Source: an uncultured Erysipelotrichaceae bacterium
Lineage (GTDB): Bacteria; Bacillota_I; Bacilli_A; Erysipelotrichales; Coprobacillaceae
DNA length: 36,077 bases
Direction of reading: 5' to 3'
NCBI GenBank assembly: GCA_910588075.1
Contig: CAJUOS010000020.1
Span: forward strand, 1 to 36,077
A model generated the notes under the pieces. The model had not been told where the DNA came from, did no database searches, and saw only the letters and a program-made list of their open reading frames with translations. Within the stretch, counting starts at the first letter, position 1; each line of letters starts with the position of its first letter. Both the position numbers and the translations under genes were made by a program. Below, piece after piece: positions 1-7,619 of this stretch.

Positions 1-18
1 AAGGTCAGAAAGGAGAAA

Positions 19-48
19 ATACTCAACTTAGTGACCTAAATTGAGTAT
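19..48 (+). promoter_or_regulatory. Inverted repeat in the vanR leader
   Basis: Arms ATACTCAA (19-26) and TTGAGTAT (41-48) form a perfect 8-bp inverted repeat with a 14-base loop. An AAGGAG at 10-15 lies too far from the ATG at 60 to act directly, while GTGAT at 51-55 is a weak SD just before that ATG. If the repeat folds in RNA, it would bring AAGGAG nearer to the start. It could equally be an operator. Its function is inferred only. Confidence 0.4.
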
Positions 49-59
49 ACGTGATATAA

Positions 60-758
60 ATGTCTGAACATATTCTTATTGTTGATGATGAAAAAGAGAT
101 TGCTAATCTTCTTGAAGTTTATTTACAAAATGATGGATTTGATGTTTATAAATTTTATAATGGTCAAGATGCTTTACAATGTATTGAAAATGAAAAGATA
201 GATTTAGCTGTATTAGATGTTATGCTACCAGATATTGATGGGTTTAAAATATGTCAAAGAATTAGGGAAAAATATTTTTTTCCAGTTATTATGTTAACTG
301 CTAAAGGAGAGGATCTTGATAAAATTATGGGATTAACTTTAGGTGCTGATGATTATATAACAAAACCTTTTAATCCTTTAGAAGTGGTGGCAAGAGTAAA
401 GACACAAATAAGAAGATATAAAAGATATAATAATGAACATGTTGAAGAAATAAAGATGAATGAATATGATATTAGAGGGTTAGTGATTAATAAAGAGAAT
501 CATAAATGTTATTTATATCAAGAATTGTTAGATTTAACACCTATAGAATTTGATATTTTATGGTATTTATGTAAAAATCAAGGAAAAGTTGTTTCAAGTG
601 AAGAATTGTTTGAAGCTGTATGGAAAGAAAAATATATTGATAACAATAATACAGTGATGGCACATATAGCAAGATTAAGGGAAAAACTTAAAGAACCATC
701 AAGAAAACCAAAGTTTATTAAAACTGTGTGGGGAGTGGGGTATCAAATTGAAAAATAA
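60..758 (+). CDS. vanR: VanR-type OmpR-family response regulator
   Basis: This is a 232-residue response regulator that should activate the resistance genes when phosphorylated by the sensor encoded next door. The receiver domain covers about residues 1-120, with acidic D9/D10, phospho-acceptor D53 in LDVMLP, T80 and K102. A winged-helix OmpR output domain covers about 130-230. The wording of the receiver (LIVDDEKEI, GADDYITKPF) is typical of VanR. It overlaps vanS by 11 bases, so the two are probably translationally coupled. The start at 60 has only a weak GTGAT SD. Family membership is secure. The VanR name rests on context with VanS, a D-Ala:D-Ser-type ligase and VanXY. Confidence 0.9.
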   Translation: MSEHILIVDDEKEIANLLEVYLQNDGFDVYKFYNGQDALQCIENEKIDLAVLDVMLPDIDGFKICQRIREKYFFPVIMLTAKGEDLDKIMGLTLGADDYITKPFNPLEVVARVKTQIRRYKRYNNEHVEEIKMNEYDIRGLVINKENHKCYLYQELLDLTPIEFDILWYLCKNQGKVVSSEELFEAVWKEKYIDNNNTVMAHIARLREKLKEPSRKPKFIKTVWGVGYQIEK

Positions 759-1830
759 TGTGAATCGTTGGACACGAAAAGCTTTTATAAAGATTATTAT
801 TTATGCTAGCACTTATACATTTTTATTACTTTTTTCTGTTTTGATAGGACGATATATTTGTGCTTCTCTTCCTTGGTCAAATAATTTTTTATTTCATTTT
901 TTGTCTTGGGTAAATAATCAAATTGTTGTTATTGTTTTTAGCTTTCTATTTATAGGATATCTTGTGATTGTTTATGTTCAATTAAAAAGAGCATATATAA
1001 ATCTTGATGAAGTTACATCTGCAATAAAAAGTATCAATGATAATTCTACTGATTATATACAGTTAAATGATGTAGAATTAAAAGAAATTAATGAAATATT
1101 AAATCAAACAAAATCTGATATACAATTAAATCAACGAGCTGCAAAAGAAGCAGAGCAAAGAAAAAATGATTTGGTTGTTTATTTAGCTCATGATTTAAAA
1201 ACACCTCTAACATCAATTATTGGTTATCTTTCATTATTAAGAGATGAAAGAGAGATATCTTCCCAATTACAAGAGAGATATCTTAATATTACTCTAGATA
1301 AAGCTGAACGATTAGAAGATTTGATTAATGAATTCTTCGAAATTACACGTTTTAATTTAACAGAACAAGTATTAGAGATTTCTAGAGTAGATATTGTCAG
1401 ATTATTAGAACAATTAACATATGAATTTAAACCTATGTTAGATGAGAAACATTTGAAATGTCATTTACAAACACCTAAACAATTAGAAATCAAATGTGAT
1501 ATTCAAAAAATACAAAGAGTTTTAGATAATCTATTAAGAAATGCTGTGAATTATAGTTTTGAAAATACAGAGATTTCTATCATTTTAGAAGAAAAAGATG
1601 AAAATATTATTATTTGTTTTGAAAATAGAGGAAATACAATTCCTGAAGAAAAACTGCTTCATATCTTTGAACAATTTTTTAGGTTAGATAGTTCTAGAAC
1701 AAGTCAGACAGGAGGAGCAGGGCTAGGATTATCAATTGCAAAAGAGATTATTGAACAACATGGAGGAACAATAACAGCTAAGAGTTATGATGAAAAAATT
1801 ATTTTTGAGGTTAATATTCCTCGATTGTAA
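748..1830 (+). CDS. vanS: VanS-type sensor histidine kinase
   Basis: This is a 360-residue membrane histidine kinase. Two transmembrane segments (about 13-38 and 58-78) flank a short outer loop. A dimerisation region with the H-box YLAHDLKTPLTSIIGY (phospho-acceptor H148) follows, then the N-box NLLRNAVNYS (261-270) and a glycine-rich ATP lid that includes LDSSRTSQTGGAGLGLSIAK. The H-box and the LDSSR..TGGAGLGL stretch closely match VanS sensors. The start is TTG at 748, preceded by GGGGAGTGGGG. A later GTG at 760 is less well placed. It should sense glycopeptide or cell-wall damage and phosphorylate VanR. The short outer loop (roughly 20 residues) resembles VanS of D-Ser-type clusters. Confidence 0.9.
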   Translation: MKNNVNRWTRKAFIKIIIYASTYTFLLLFSVLIGRYICASLPWSNNFLFHFLSWVNNQIVVIVFSFLFIGYLVIVYVQLKRAYINLDEVTSAIKSINDNSTDYIQLNDVELKEINEILNQTKSDIQLNQRAAKEAEQRKNDLVVYLAHDLKTPLTSIIGYLSLLRDEREISSQLQERYLNITLDKAERLEDLINEFFEITRFNLTEQVLEISRVDIVRLLEQLTYEFKPMLDEKHLKCHLQTPKQLEIKCDIQKIQRVLDNLLRNAVNYSFENTEISIILEEKDENIIICFENRGNTIPEEKLLHIFEQFFRLDSSRTSQTGGAGLGLSIAKEIIEQHGGTITAKSYDEKIIFEVNIPRL

Positions 1831-1831
1831 G

Positions 1832-1879
1832 AAAATCTTAAGAATTCAAACATAAAATCTTCATTTAATTTTATATGAT
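1832..1879 (+). promoter_or_regulatory. Candidate VanR-controlled promoter of the ligase operon
   Basis: Two direct copies of AAAATCTT (1832-1839 and 1854-1861) lie 22 bp apart, about two helical turns, which is the layout expected for an OmpR-family dimer site. A -10 hexamer TATGAT follows at 1874-1879. The matching -35 position (1851-1856, CATAAA) is poor and overlaps the second repeat, as in activator-dependent promoters. The assignment to VanR is inference. Confidence 0.5.
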
Positions 1880-1890
1880 TATTAAAAAAG

Positions 1891-1941
1891 AGCATTTTTC
1901 TTTTTGGTAAGATTGTTTTATCAAAAAGAAAATGCTTTTTT
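1891..1941 (+). terminator. Terminator-like hairpin between vanS and the ligase
   Basis: The arm beginning AGCATTTT at 1891 pairs through 1910 with 1918-1936 (ending in AAAATGCT). There are about 19 pairs, one bulged T and a 7-base loop, followed by a run of T from 1936. It can end vanRS transcripts. It also lies just downstream of the candidate ligase promoter, so transcripts from that promoter must pass it. The ligase SD begins five bases after the T-run. Confidence 0.75.
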
Positions 1942-1958
1942 ATTTGGGAGGAAGAGTT

Positions 1959-3023
1959 ATGAAAAAGAAAAAAATAGGTATTATTTTTGGTGGAAAATCA
2001 TCAGAATATGGTGTTTCTTTAGAATCATGTTATTCAGTTTTATCACATATAGATCAAAATAAATTTGAAATTTATATGATAGGTATTAATCAAAAAGGGG
2101 AATGGAAACATTTTGAAGGGGATATTCAAATGATTCAAAATGATACATGGGATAATCAATCTCTTCATAGTGTTTATGTGAGTTTAGATGCTTCAAAACA
2201 ATGTTTAATAGAAGTCATAGATAACAAAATAAATGAAGTTCATATTGATGCTATTTTTCCTATTTTACATGGAAAAAATGGTGAAGATGGAACTGTTCAA
2301 GGAATTATTCAAATAGCAAATATTCCATTAATTGGATGTGATCTTTTATCATCAGCCTTGTGTATGGATAAATATAAGGCACATCAACTTGTAGAAATGA
2401 ATGGTATAAAAACAGCTAAATCTGTTTATTTAGAAAATCAACAAGTTTATTCTATGAAACAAAAAGATATTTTTAAATTAAAATTACCTATTTATATTAA
2501 ACCTTTGAAAGCAGGTTCATCATTAGGAATTAGTAGAATTGAATCTTTTGATTTATTGGATGAAGCTATTCAACATAGTTTTCAGTATGATGATGAAATT
2601 ATTGTTGAAGAAGAAATTGAAGGTTTTGAAGTAGGATGTGCCATTATGGGGATTGATGATTTAATTGTAGGGAGAGTAGATGAAATTGAATTATCACAAG
2701 GTTTCTTTGATTTCGAAGAAAAATATTCTCTTCAAACTTCAAAGATACATATGCCTGCAAGAATTGACAAAGAGTTAGAGAAAAAAATTCAAACAATAGC
2801 AAAATCTATTTATAAAATATTAGGATGTCGTATTTTTGCAAGGGTAGATATGTTTTTAACGCCTCATCATGAAATTGTTTTTAATGAAGTCAATACAATA
2901 CCAGGATTTACAGCTCATAGTCGTTATCCTCATATGATGGAAGGGGCAGGAATAAGATTTCAAGAATTATTAACACATTTAATAGAAATGGGGATTGAAG
3001 ATGCAAACACTAGAACTATATAA
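1959..3023 (+). CDS. vanG-like: D-Ala:D-Ser-type ligase (VanC/E/G/L family)
   Basis: This is a 354-residue ATP-grasp ligase that should join D-Ala to D-Ser for peptidoglycan precursors. The start is set at ATG 1959 because GGGAGGA (1946-1952) precedes it. An upstream in-frame ATG at 1932 lies inside the terminator stem and has no SD. The N-terminal IIFGGKSSEYGVSLES and the C-terminal metal site FNEVNTIPGFT (308-318) define the Ddl family. The omega-loop FDFEEKYSLQTSKIHMPA carries E254-K255-Y256 followed by L, the signature of D-Ala:D-Ser ligases. D-Ala:D-Lac enzymes lack this tyrosine pattern. Which Van letter type it belongs to cannot be settled by eye. It overlaps the next gene by 23 bases. 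Confidence 0.87.
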   Translation: MKKKKIGIIFGGKSSEYGVSLESCYSVLSHIDQNKFEIYMIGINQKGEWKHFEGDIQMIQNDTWDNQSLHSVYVSLDASKQCLIEVIDNKINEVHIDAIFPILHGKNGEDGTVQGIIQIANIPLIGCDLLSSALCMDKYKAHQLVEMNGIKTAKSVYLENQQVYSMKQKDIFKLKLPIYIKPLKAGSSLGISRIESFDLLDEAIQHSFQYDDEIIVEEEIEGFEVGCAIMGIDDLIVGRVDEIELSQGFFDFEEKYSLQTSKIHMPARIDKELEKKIQTIAKSIYKILGCRIFARVDMFLTPHHEIVFNEVNTIPGFTAHSRYPHMMEGAGIRFQELLTHLIEMGIEDANTRTI

Positions 3024-3741
3024 GAAAGATATATATCATGGATTTTTAATTTTAGTGAATGAACATTATCATTATAATCATGTTCAATTACATTTAGCAG
3101 AATATTTTCATCATCTTTTACATAAAGATGTTTTTAAAATTTTAGATCATTTTTTTGAAAAATATCATTTTCATCATAAAATTGCAATTATTAGTGCTTA
3201 TCGTAGTTTTCAAGAACAAAAACATATTTATGAACAATCATTGTTAGAAAATGGAAAAAATTATACACAACAATTTGTTGCAAAACCTCATTGTAGTGAA
3301 CATGAGACAGGATTAGCTATTGATTTTGGACTAAAAAAAGAGAATATAGATTTTATTTGTCCAGAATTTCCATATGATGGTATTTGTCAAGAGTTTCGTC
3401 AATGTGCTTATCAATATGGTTTTATAGAAAGATATGCAGAGAATAAACAAGATATCACACATATAGCTAAAGAACCATGGCATTTTAGATATGTTGGTTT
3501 TCCTCATTCAATTATTATGAAAGAACAAGATCTATGTTTAGAAGAATATCATGATTTTATTAAAAATCATACAATATATAATCCATATATTTATGTTGCT
3601 CATCAAAAAATAATAGAAATTTTCTATGTGCCAATGACTCAAGAAAAAACAACTCTTTGTTTAAAAGATGATGTTGTTTATCAAGTTTCAGGAAATAACA
3701 TAGATGGATTTATTATTACAACATGGAGAACATATTTATGA
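3001..3741 (+). CDS. vanXY: VanXY-type cytoplasmic D,D-dipeptidase/carboxypeptidase
   Basis: This is a 246-residue zinc D,D-peptidase of the VanY family. It has the substrate motif SAYRSFQEQ (65-73), the zinc motif SEHETGLAID (99-108, ligands H101 and D108), and EPWHFRYVG (158-166) with catalytic E158 and zinc ligand H161. No signal peptide or membrane segment is seen, which fits a cytoplasmic VanXY that hydrolyses D-Ala-D-Ala and trims UDP-MurNAc-pentapeptide. The length matches the longer VanXY proteins of vanG clusters. ATG 3001 is preferred over TTG 2995, because the GGGG at 2990-2993 is better spaced for it. It sits inside the ligase 3' end and is probably coupled to it. Confidence 0.88.
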   Translation: MQTLELYKKDIYHGFLILVNEHYHYNHVQLHLAEYFHHLLHKDVFKILDHFFEKYHFHHKIAIISAYRSFQEQKHIYEQSLLENGKNYTQQFVAKPHCSEHETGLAIDFGLKKENIDFICPEFPYDGICQEFRQCAYQYGFIERYAENKQDITHIAKEPWHFRYVGFPHSIIMKEQDLCLEEYHDFIKNHTIYNPYIYVAHQKIIEIFYVPMTQEKTTLCLKDDVVYQVSGNNIDGFIITTWRTYL

Positions 3742-4742
3742 AAAAAGGGTATCCATGGATTGATAGAATGAGAATGGTTGCAGCCATATTGGTTGTAAGT
3801 ATTCATATATCACCACTTTTACAACTTAATGCAACAGCAGATTTTATTTTAACAAGAATAGTTGGACGTTTAGCTGTTCCCTTTTTCTTCATAACAACAT
3901 CATATTTCTTGTTTATTAATGGTTATCCATCAAATGAAAAAATAAAGAAAACATTAATTCAATTAAGTCAATGGTATCTTCTTTCTATGCTTATATATTT
4001 TCCAATAATGATTTATAATCATTATTTTCAATCCAGTGATTTATTTATTATTATAAAAGATTTATTAATTGATGGGACATTTTATCATTTATGGTATTTT
4101 CCAGCAGTTATGATAGGAATAATAATTGTTTTGGTATTAAAAAAATATTTTTCAATAAAAGTATCATTCATAGTAACTTTGTTTCTTTATTTCATAGGGT
4201 TATGTGGTGATTCATATTATGGTGTTATTCAAGTACCTATAATAAAAGATTTTATAAATGGGTTATTTCAATATATGGACTATACCAGAAATGGCTTCTT
4301 CTTTGCTCCATTATTTTTAATGATTGGTGTTTTTATAACTGAGCATCAAAGTAGATTAACATTGAAAGGAAATATAGTGTTATTAGTTATATCATTTTTA
4401 TTAATGAGTTTAGAAGCTCAAAAGATTCATATGTTGGAAATTGTGAAACATGATTCTATGTATATATTATTACCTGTTGTTTCTTATTTTTTATTTCAAT
4501 TATTAATTCTTCATCAAGGTGAACGTCATAAAAATATGAAAGATATATCACTTTATATTTATATTATTCATCCAATGATGATTGTTATTGTAAGAATGAT
4601 AGGTAAAACTTTGAAATTAAATGTTATTGTAAGTCATAACTTTATTCAATTTATATGTGTTATAACTTTATCAATTGGAATATCAATTCTTATAAATCAA
4701 TATTTACAAAGAGGTGAGAGAAATGAAACAAACAATGTATGA
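3738..4742 (+). CDS. vanTm: VanT membrane half (acyltransferase-3 fold)
   Basis: This is a 334-residue integral membrane protein with about ten hydrophobic segments. It starts with WIDRMRMVAAILVVSIHISPL, the opening of the acyltransferase-3 family and of the membrane half of VanT serine racemases. ATG 3738 is chosen over 3723 because TGGAGAA (3724-3730) is its SD. It shares ATGA with the end of vanXY and overlaps the racemase gene by 20 bases. In vanC, vanE and vanG clusters this domain is fused to the racemase. In vanL the two are separate genes (vanTm and vanTr), as here. The likely role is D-/L-Ser transport or membrane tethering, from family knowledge only. Confidence 0.85.
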   Translation: MKKGYPWIDRMRMVAAILVVSIHISPLLQLNATADFILTRIVGRLAVPFFFITTSYFLFINGYPSNEKIKKTLIQLSQWYLLSMLIYFPIMIYNHYFQSSDLFIIIKDLLIDGTFYHLWYFPAVMIGIIIVLVLKKYFSIKVSFIVTLFLYFIGLCGDSYYGVIQVPIIKDFINGLFQYMDYTRNGFFFAPLFLMIGVFITEHQSRLTLKGNIVLLVISFLLMSLEAQKIHMLEIVKHDSMYILLPVVSYFLFQLLILHQGERHKNMKDISLYIYIIHPMMIVIVRMIGKTLKLNVIVSHNFIQFICVITLSIGISILINQYLQRGERNETNNV

Positions 4743-5901
4743 TTGTTATAGAAGTTGGATAGAAATAGATTTAAAAGCATTACAACATAATATAATTGAA
4801 CTTATTTCATTATTAGATGATCCTCAGCAGTTGATGGCAGTTGTGAAAGCTGATGCATATGGACATGGTGCAGTTCAAATTTCTCAAAAATTAAATCAAA
4901 TGGGTATTTCATCTTTCGCAGTGGCGACTTTAAGTGAAGCTATTGAGTTAAGGGAAAATAATATAACAGGAGATATTTTAATTTTGGGTTATACAGATGC
5001 AAAGCAAGCAAAGTTAATTCATCAATATCAACTTATTCAAACTGTTGTAGATTATGAGCATGCTTTAGCATTAGAACAAGAACAAATTGATATTCAAGTC
5101 CATATAGCTGTTGATTCTGGAATGCACCGTTTAGGTTTAACATTGGCTCAAATACAAAAGATTAAAACAATCTATTCTTTTCAATATTTACATATTCAAG
5201 GTATCTTCTCACATTTATGTGTATCAGATGAAAAAACTCTTGCAAGTCAAAAATATACACAATATCAAATCAATAATTTTTTTGAAATTATTAAAGAATT
5301 AAAAAGGGATAAATTAGATGTTGGTAAAGTTCATATTCAAAGTAGTTATGGTCTATTAAATTATTCTACACTTCATTGTGATTTTGTAAGAGTTGGTATT
5401 ATGATGTATGGTGTTTATTCATCAAAACAAGATCAAAACAATAATAAAATTTCATTAAATCCTGTTCTTTCATTAAAATCAAAAATCATTCATATTCATC
5501 ATATACAAAAAAATGAAACAATTGGATATGGAAGAACATATCAATCAGATAAAAAAAGAAAAATTGCTATTGTACCTATTGGTTATGCTGATGGAATACC
5601 AAGAGATTTATCTAACTATGGATATGTTATTGTTCATAGTCAAAAAGTCCCTATCATAGGAAGGATATGTATGGATCAATTAACTATTGATATTAGTGAT
5701 ATTGATGGTGTTAATGAAGGAGATATTGTAACAATTATTGGACAAGATGGTATGGCCAATCAAGATGTAGAAACAATTGCTGAAATGTCACATACAATTT
5801 CTAATGAAATATTAAGTCAATTAGGAAGTCGATTACCTAGAATCATTAAAGGAGGACAATTATGCAAAGAAGGTATTATCAATCACATAAACCAAAAATA
5901 A
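4723..5901 (+). CDS. vanTr: VanT racemase half (serine/alanine racemase)
   Basis: This is a 392-residue PLP-dependent racemase of the alanine racemase fold. K42 in AVVKADAYGHGA is the PLP lysine, and Y288 in IGYADG is the second catalytic base. The C-terminal RICMDQ and LGSRLPRI stretches are also present. The start at ATG 4723 follows GAGGTGA (4711-4717). Its position after the D-Ser-type ligase, VanXY and the VanT membrane half indicates production of D-Ser, although dual Ala/Ser racemisation is likely and a plain alanine racemase cannot be excluded from motifs alone. By hand alignment, Ser in LGSRLPR falls where alanine racemases have a substrate-contacting tyrosine. This point is tentative. 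Confidence 0.87.
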   Translation: MKQTMYDCYRSWIEIDLKALQHNIIELISLLDDPQQLMAVVKADAYGHGAVQISQKLNQMGISSFAVATLSEAIELRENNITGDILILGYTDAKQAKLIHQYQLIQTVVDYEHALALEQEQIDIQVHIAVDSGMHRLGLTLAQIQKIKTIYSFQYLHIQGIFSHLCVSDEKTLASQKYTQYQINNFFEIIKELKRDKLDVGKVHIQSSYGLLNYSTLHCDFVRVGIMMYGVYSSKQDQNNNKISLNPVLSLKSKIIHIHHIQKNETIGYGRTYQSDKKRKIAIVPIGYADGIPRDLSNYGYVIVHSQKVPIIGRICMDQLTIDISDIDGVNEGDIVTIIGQDGMANQDVETIAEMSHTISNEILSQLGSRLPRIIKGGQLCKEGIINHINQK

Positions 5902-7061
5902 GAATAAAACGTGTTCTTATTGTTGTTTGTTGCTTTTGTTTATTTGTTTTATTGGTTTTTTCTCAACTTACACGAATAAAATTAATGATAAAAGGTTATG
6001 ATTTTCATTCACAAAATATTATCTTATCTTTAGATGATCAACAAATAGATGAATATTTATTATATAATAATAAGATTGATTTTCATAAATGGGATAAAGT
6101 TAAAAACCAACAACATTATTATGATTATCAATATTATTCTCAACTTCATAAAAATAAATCTATAAATGAGATTGTTAATGAAATAGATCAATTTTATCAA
6201 TTATATGATAGAAAACTATCCTCATTAAAATATGATATTCAGATATGTAGGAAATTAATGAGAAATTATTCTATTAAAGAATTATCAATTCTTGCTAATT
6301 ATCATTATACATATCCAAAAGTTAAAGATTATTTGGATATAAAAGGTTGCATGATTGATGATATACCACAATATATTCATTCTCAAAAAAGTGCATTAAA
6401 AGCAGTTCTATCTGTTTCTTATCCTTTTATTGATTCACATAATAAAATTCATTGTCAATATACTATAAATGAACCAGAAAATAATTTGGTTTTTATAAAA
6501 AAAGGATTTCAGGTTTCAAAGGATTACGTACCTCAAGATCTTGTAAAAGTTAGTATTCCAATAGCTCCAGATAATACACATAATATGTTAAGAAAAGAAG
6601 CAGCCCAAGCATTGAAAAAAATGTATGACGATGCTCTTCAACTTGATTATCATTTGGTGTTGAATAGTGGATATCGTTCATATCATGAACAAAAGAAGAT
6701 ATATGATGATTATTTTACGATTTATGATGAAGTAACAGCAAGTGGTTTAGTAGCATTACCTGGTTCAAGTGAACATCAATTAGGTTTAGGAGCAGATTTA
6801 ACAAGTCAAAGTGTTATTGATAAACAAAGAATGGTTTTTGGTGATACTAAGGAATATCAGTGGGTAAGAAAAAATGCCCATTTGTATGGGTTTATTTTAA
6901 GATATCCACAAAATCAATCAGCATTAACAGGTACAGCTAATGAACCATGGCATATAAGATATGTTGGAAAAGATGTTGCTCAAGAAATATATAAAAATCA
7001 ATGGACTTTTGAAGATTATATTCTTCATTATGGATTTGATTATCATATGACTAAAGAATAA
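5862..7061 (+). CDS. vanY: Membrane-anchored VanY-type D,D-carboxypeptidase
   Basis: This 399-residue protein has one N-terminal membrane anchor (about 17-37) after a basic stretch. An unrecognised region of roughly 170 residues follows, and then a VanY catalytic domain. SGYRSYHEQKKIY (269-281), SSEHQLGLGAD (302-312, zinc ligands H305 and D312) and EPWHIRYVG (361-369, E361 and H364) are all intact. It should cleave terminal D-Ala from precursors on the outer face. The SD AAGGAGG lies inside the racemase gene, overlap 40 bases, and a terminator follows. D-Ser type clusters do not need VanY, so its presence beside VanXY is notable. It might act on the cell's normal peptidoglycan as well. Confidence 0.85.
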   Translation: MQRRYYQSHKPKIRIKRVLIVVCCFCLFVLLVFSQLTRIKLMIKGYDFHSQNIILSLDDQQIDEYLLYNNKIDFHKWDKVKNQQHYYDYQYYSQLHKNKSINEIVNEIDQFYQLYDRKLSSLKYDIQICRKLMRNYSIKELSILANYHYTYPKVKDYLDIKGCMIDDIPQYIHSQKSALKAVLSVSYPFIDSHNKIHCQYTINEPENNLVFIKKGFQVSKDYVPQDLVKVSIPIAPDNTHNMLRKEAAQALKKMYDDALQLDYHLVLNSGYRSYHEQKKIYDDYFTIYDEVTASGLVALPGSSEHQLGLGADLTSQSVIDKQRMVFGDTKEYQWVRKNAHLYGFILRYPQNQSALTGTANEPWHIRYVGKDVAQEIYKNQWTFEDYILHYGFDYHMTKE

Positions 7062-7088
7062 TATTTATTATTCTTTCAGATTGTAGAC

Positions 7089-7118
7089 AAACCTCTAGTT
7101 TTTAATGAGAGGTTTTCT
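7089..7118 (+). terminator. Terminator of the van operon
   Basis: AAACCTCT (7089-7096) pairs with AGAGGTTT (7108-7115) around an 11-base loop, followed by TTTTCTT. It lies 28 bases after the vanY stop. The A-rich 5' side could let it also serve the convergent minus-strand gene. Confidence 0.8.
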
Positions 7119-7134
7119 TATGTATAAATTTCTT

Positions 7135-7437
7135 TTAATGAAATATATCAAATTCTAAGCAATAGACAAGTGGATGAAACATTTTGGTATTGAATCCATA
7201 ACAATGACAGCTTTCTTGTTCACCATCCCAATCATTATTCAGTTGAAGAAGTAAGGATTCGATTTCATTTTCAGCTATTTGAAAAGTAATAAAAAATTCA
7301 TTATGATTTTTCAAAAGTGCATATGGACGTGAAGGAGATATAGAAAAATTGTCATTCATATTCATGAGTAATTGTTTAATATGATTTTCATCATTTTCAT
7401 TTTCGCTTGATATAATAACATGTAATCTTGCTAACAT
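7135..7437 (-). CDS. Small protein of unknown function (100 aa)
   Basis: I do not recognise this 100-residue acidic protein. The start is well supported: GAGGTGAT precedes ATG at 7437, and an extended -10 (TG-T-TACAAT, minus strand, -10 at 7458-7463) lies just upstream. The C-terminal part has a WDGEQESCHCYGF segment with two close cysteines and several histidines, which might bind metal. This is a guess. There is no signal peptide or membrane segment. It is convergent with the van operon and divergent from the beta-glucosidase gene. Confidence 0.7.
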   Translation of the reverse strand: MLARLHVIISSENENDENHIKQLLMNMNDNFSISPSRPYALLKNHNEFFITFQIAENEIESLLLQLNNDWDGEQESCHCYGFNTKMFHPLVYCLEFDIFH

Positions 7438-7487
7438 AGAATCACCTCATATATCGTATTGTAACATAAAATAATTTTATTGGATAG

Positions 7488-7504
7488 ATGAAACAACGTT
7501 TCAT
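7488..7504. promoter_or_regulatory. Palindrome between divergent genes
   Basis: ATGAAAC and GTTTCAT are perfect 7-bp arms around AAC. The site lies between the minus-strand promoter near 7460 and the GH1 promoter at 7562, so it could be an operator for either. The arms resemble those of sugar-operon operators, but spacing does not match a standard CcpA cre box. Confidence 0.45.
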
Positions 7505-7561
7505 AAAATATATGATAAGAGTAGAAATAATGAAATATATTTATAAAATATTAAAGAAGTA

Positions 7562-7590
7562 TTTACTCTTTTATTGATTTACAATACAAT
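7562..7590 (+). promoter_or_regulatory. Promoter of the GH1 gene
   Basis: TTTACT (7562-7567) and TACAAT (7585-7590) are separated by exactly 17 bp, a good sigma-A-type promoter. It would start transcription near 7597, just upstream of the AAGGAGG at 7604-7610. Confidence 0.65.
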
Positions 7591-7619
7591 AGAGTTATGG
7601 TATAAGGAGGACAATATTG

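Noticed and set aside
1932..1958. Earlier ATG for the ligase gene
   Set aside because: It lies inside the terminator stem and has no SD. GGGAGGA directly precedes ATG 1959.
7488..7504. CcpA cre site
   Set aside because: The arms ATGAAAC/GTTTCAT resemble cre half-sites, but the 3-base centre lacks the invariant central CG at the right spacing.
7601..7607. TATAAGG as -10 of the GH1 promoter with TTTACA upstream
   Set aside because: It overlaps the SD, so the transcript would lack a ribosome site. TTTACT/TACAAT at 7562-7590 fits better.
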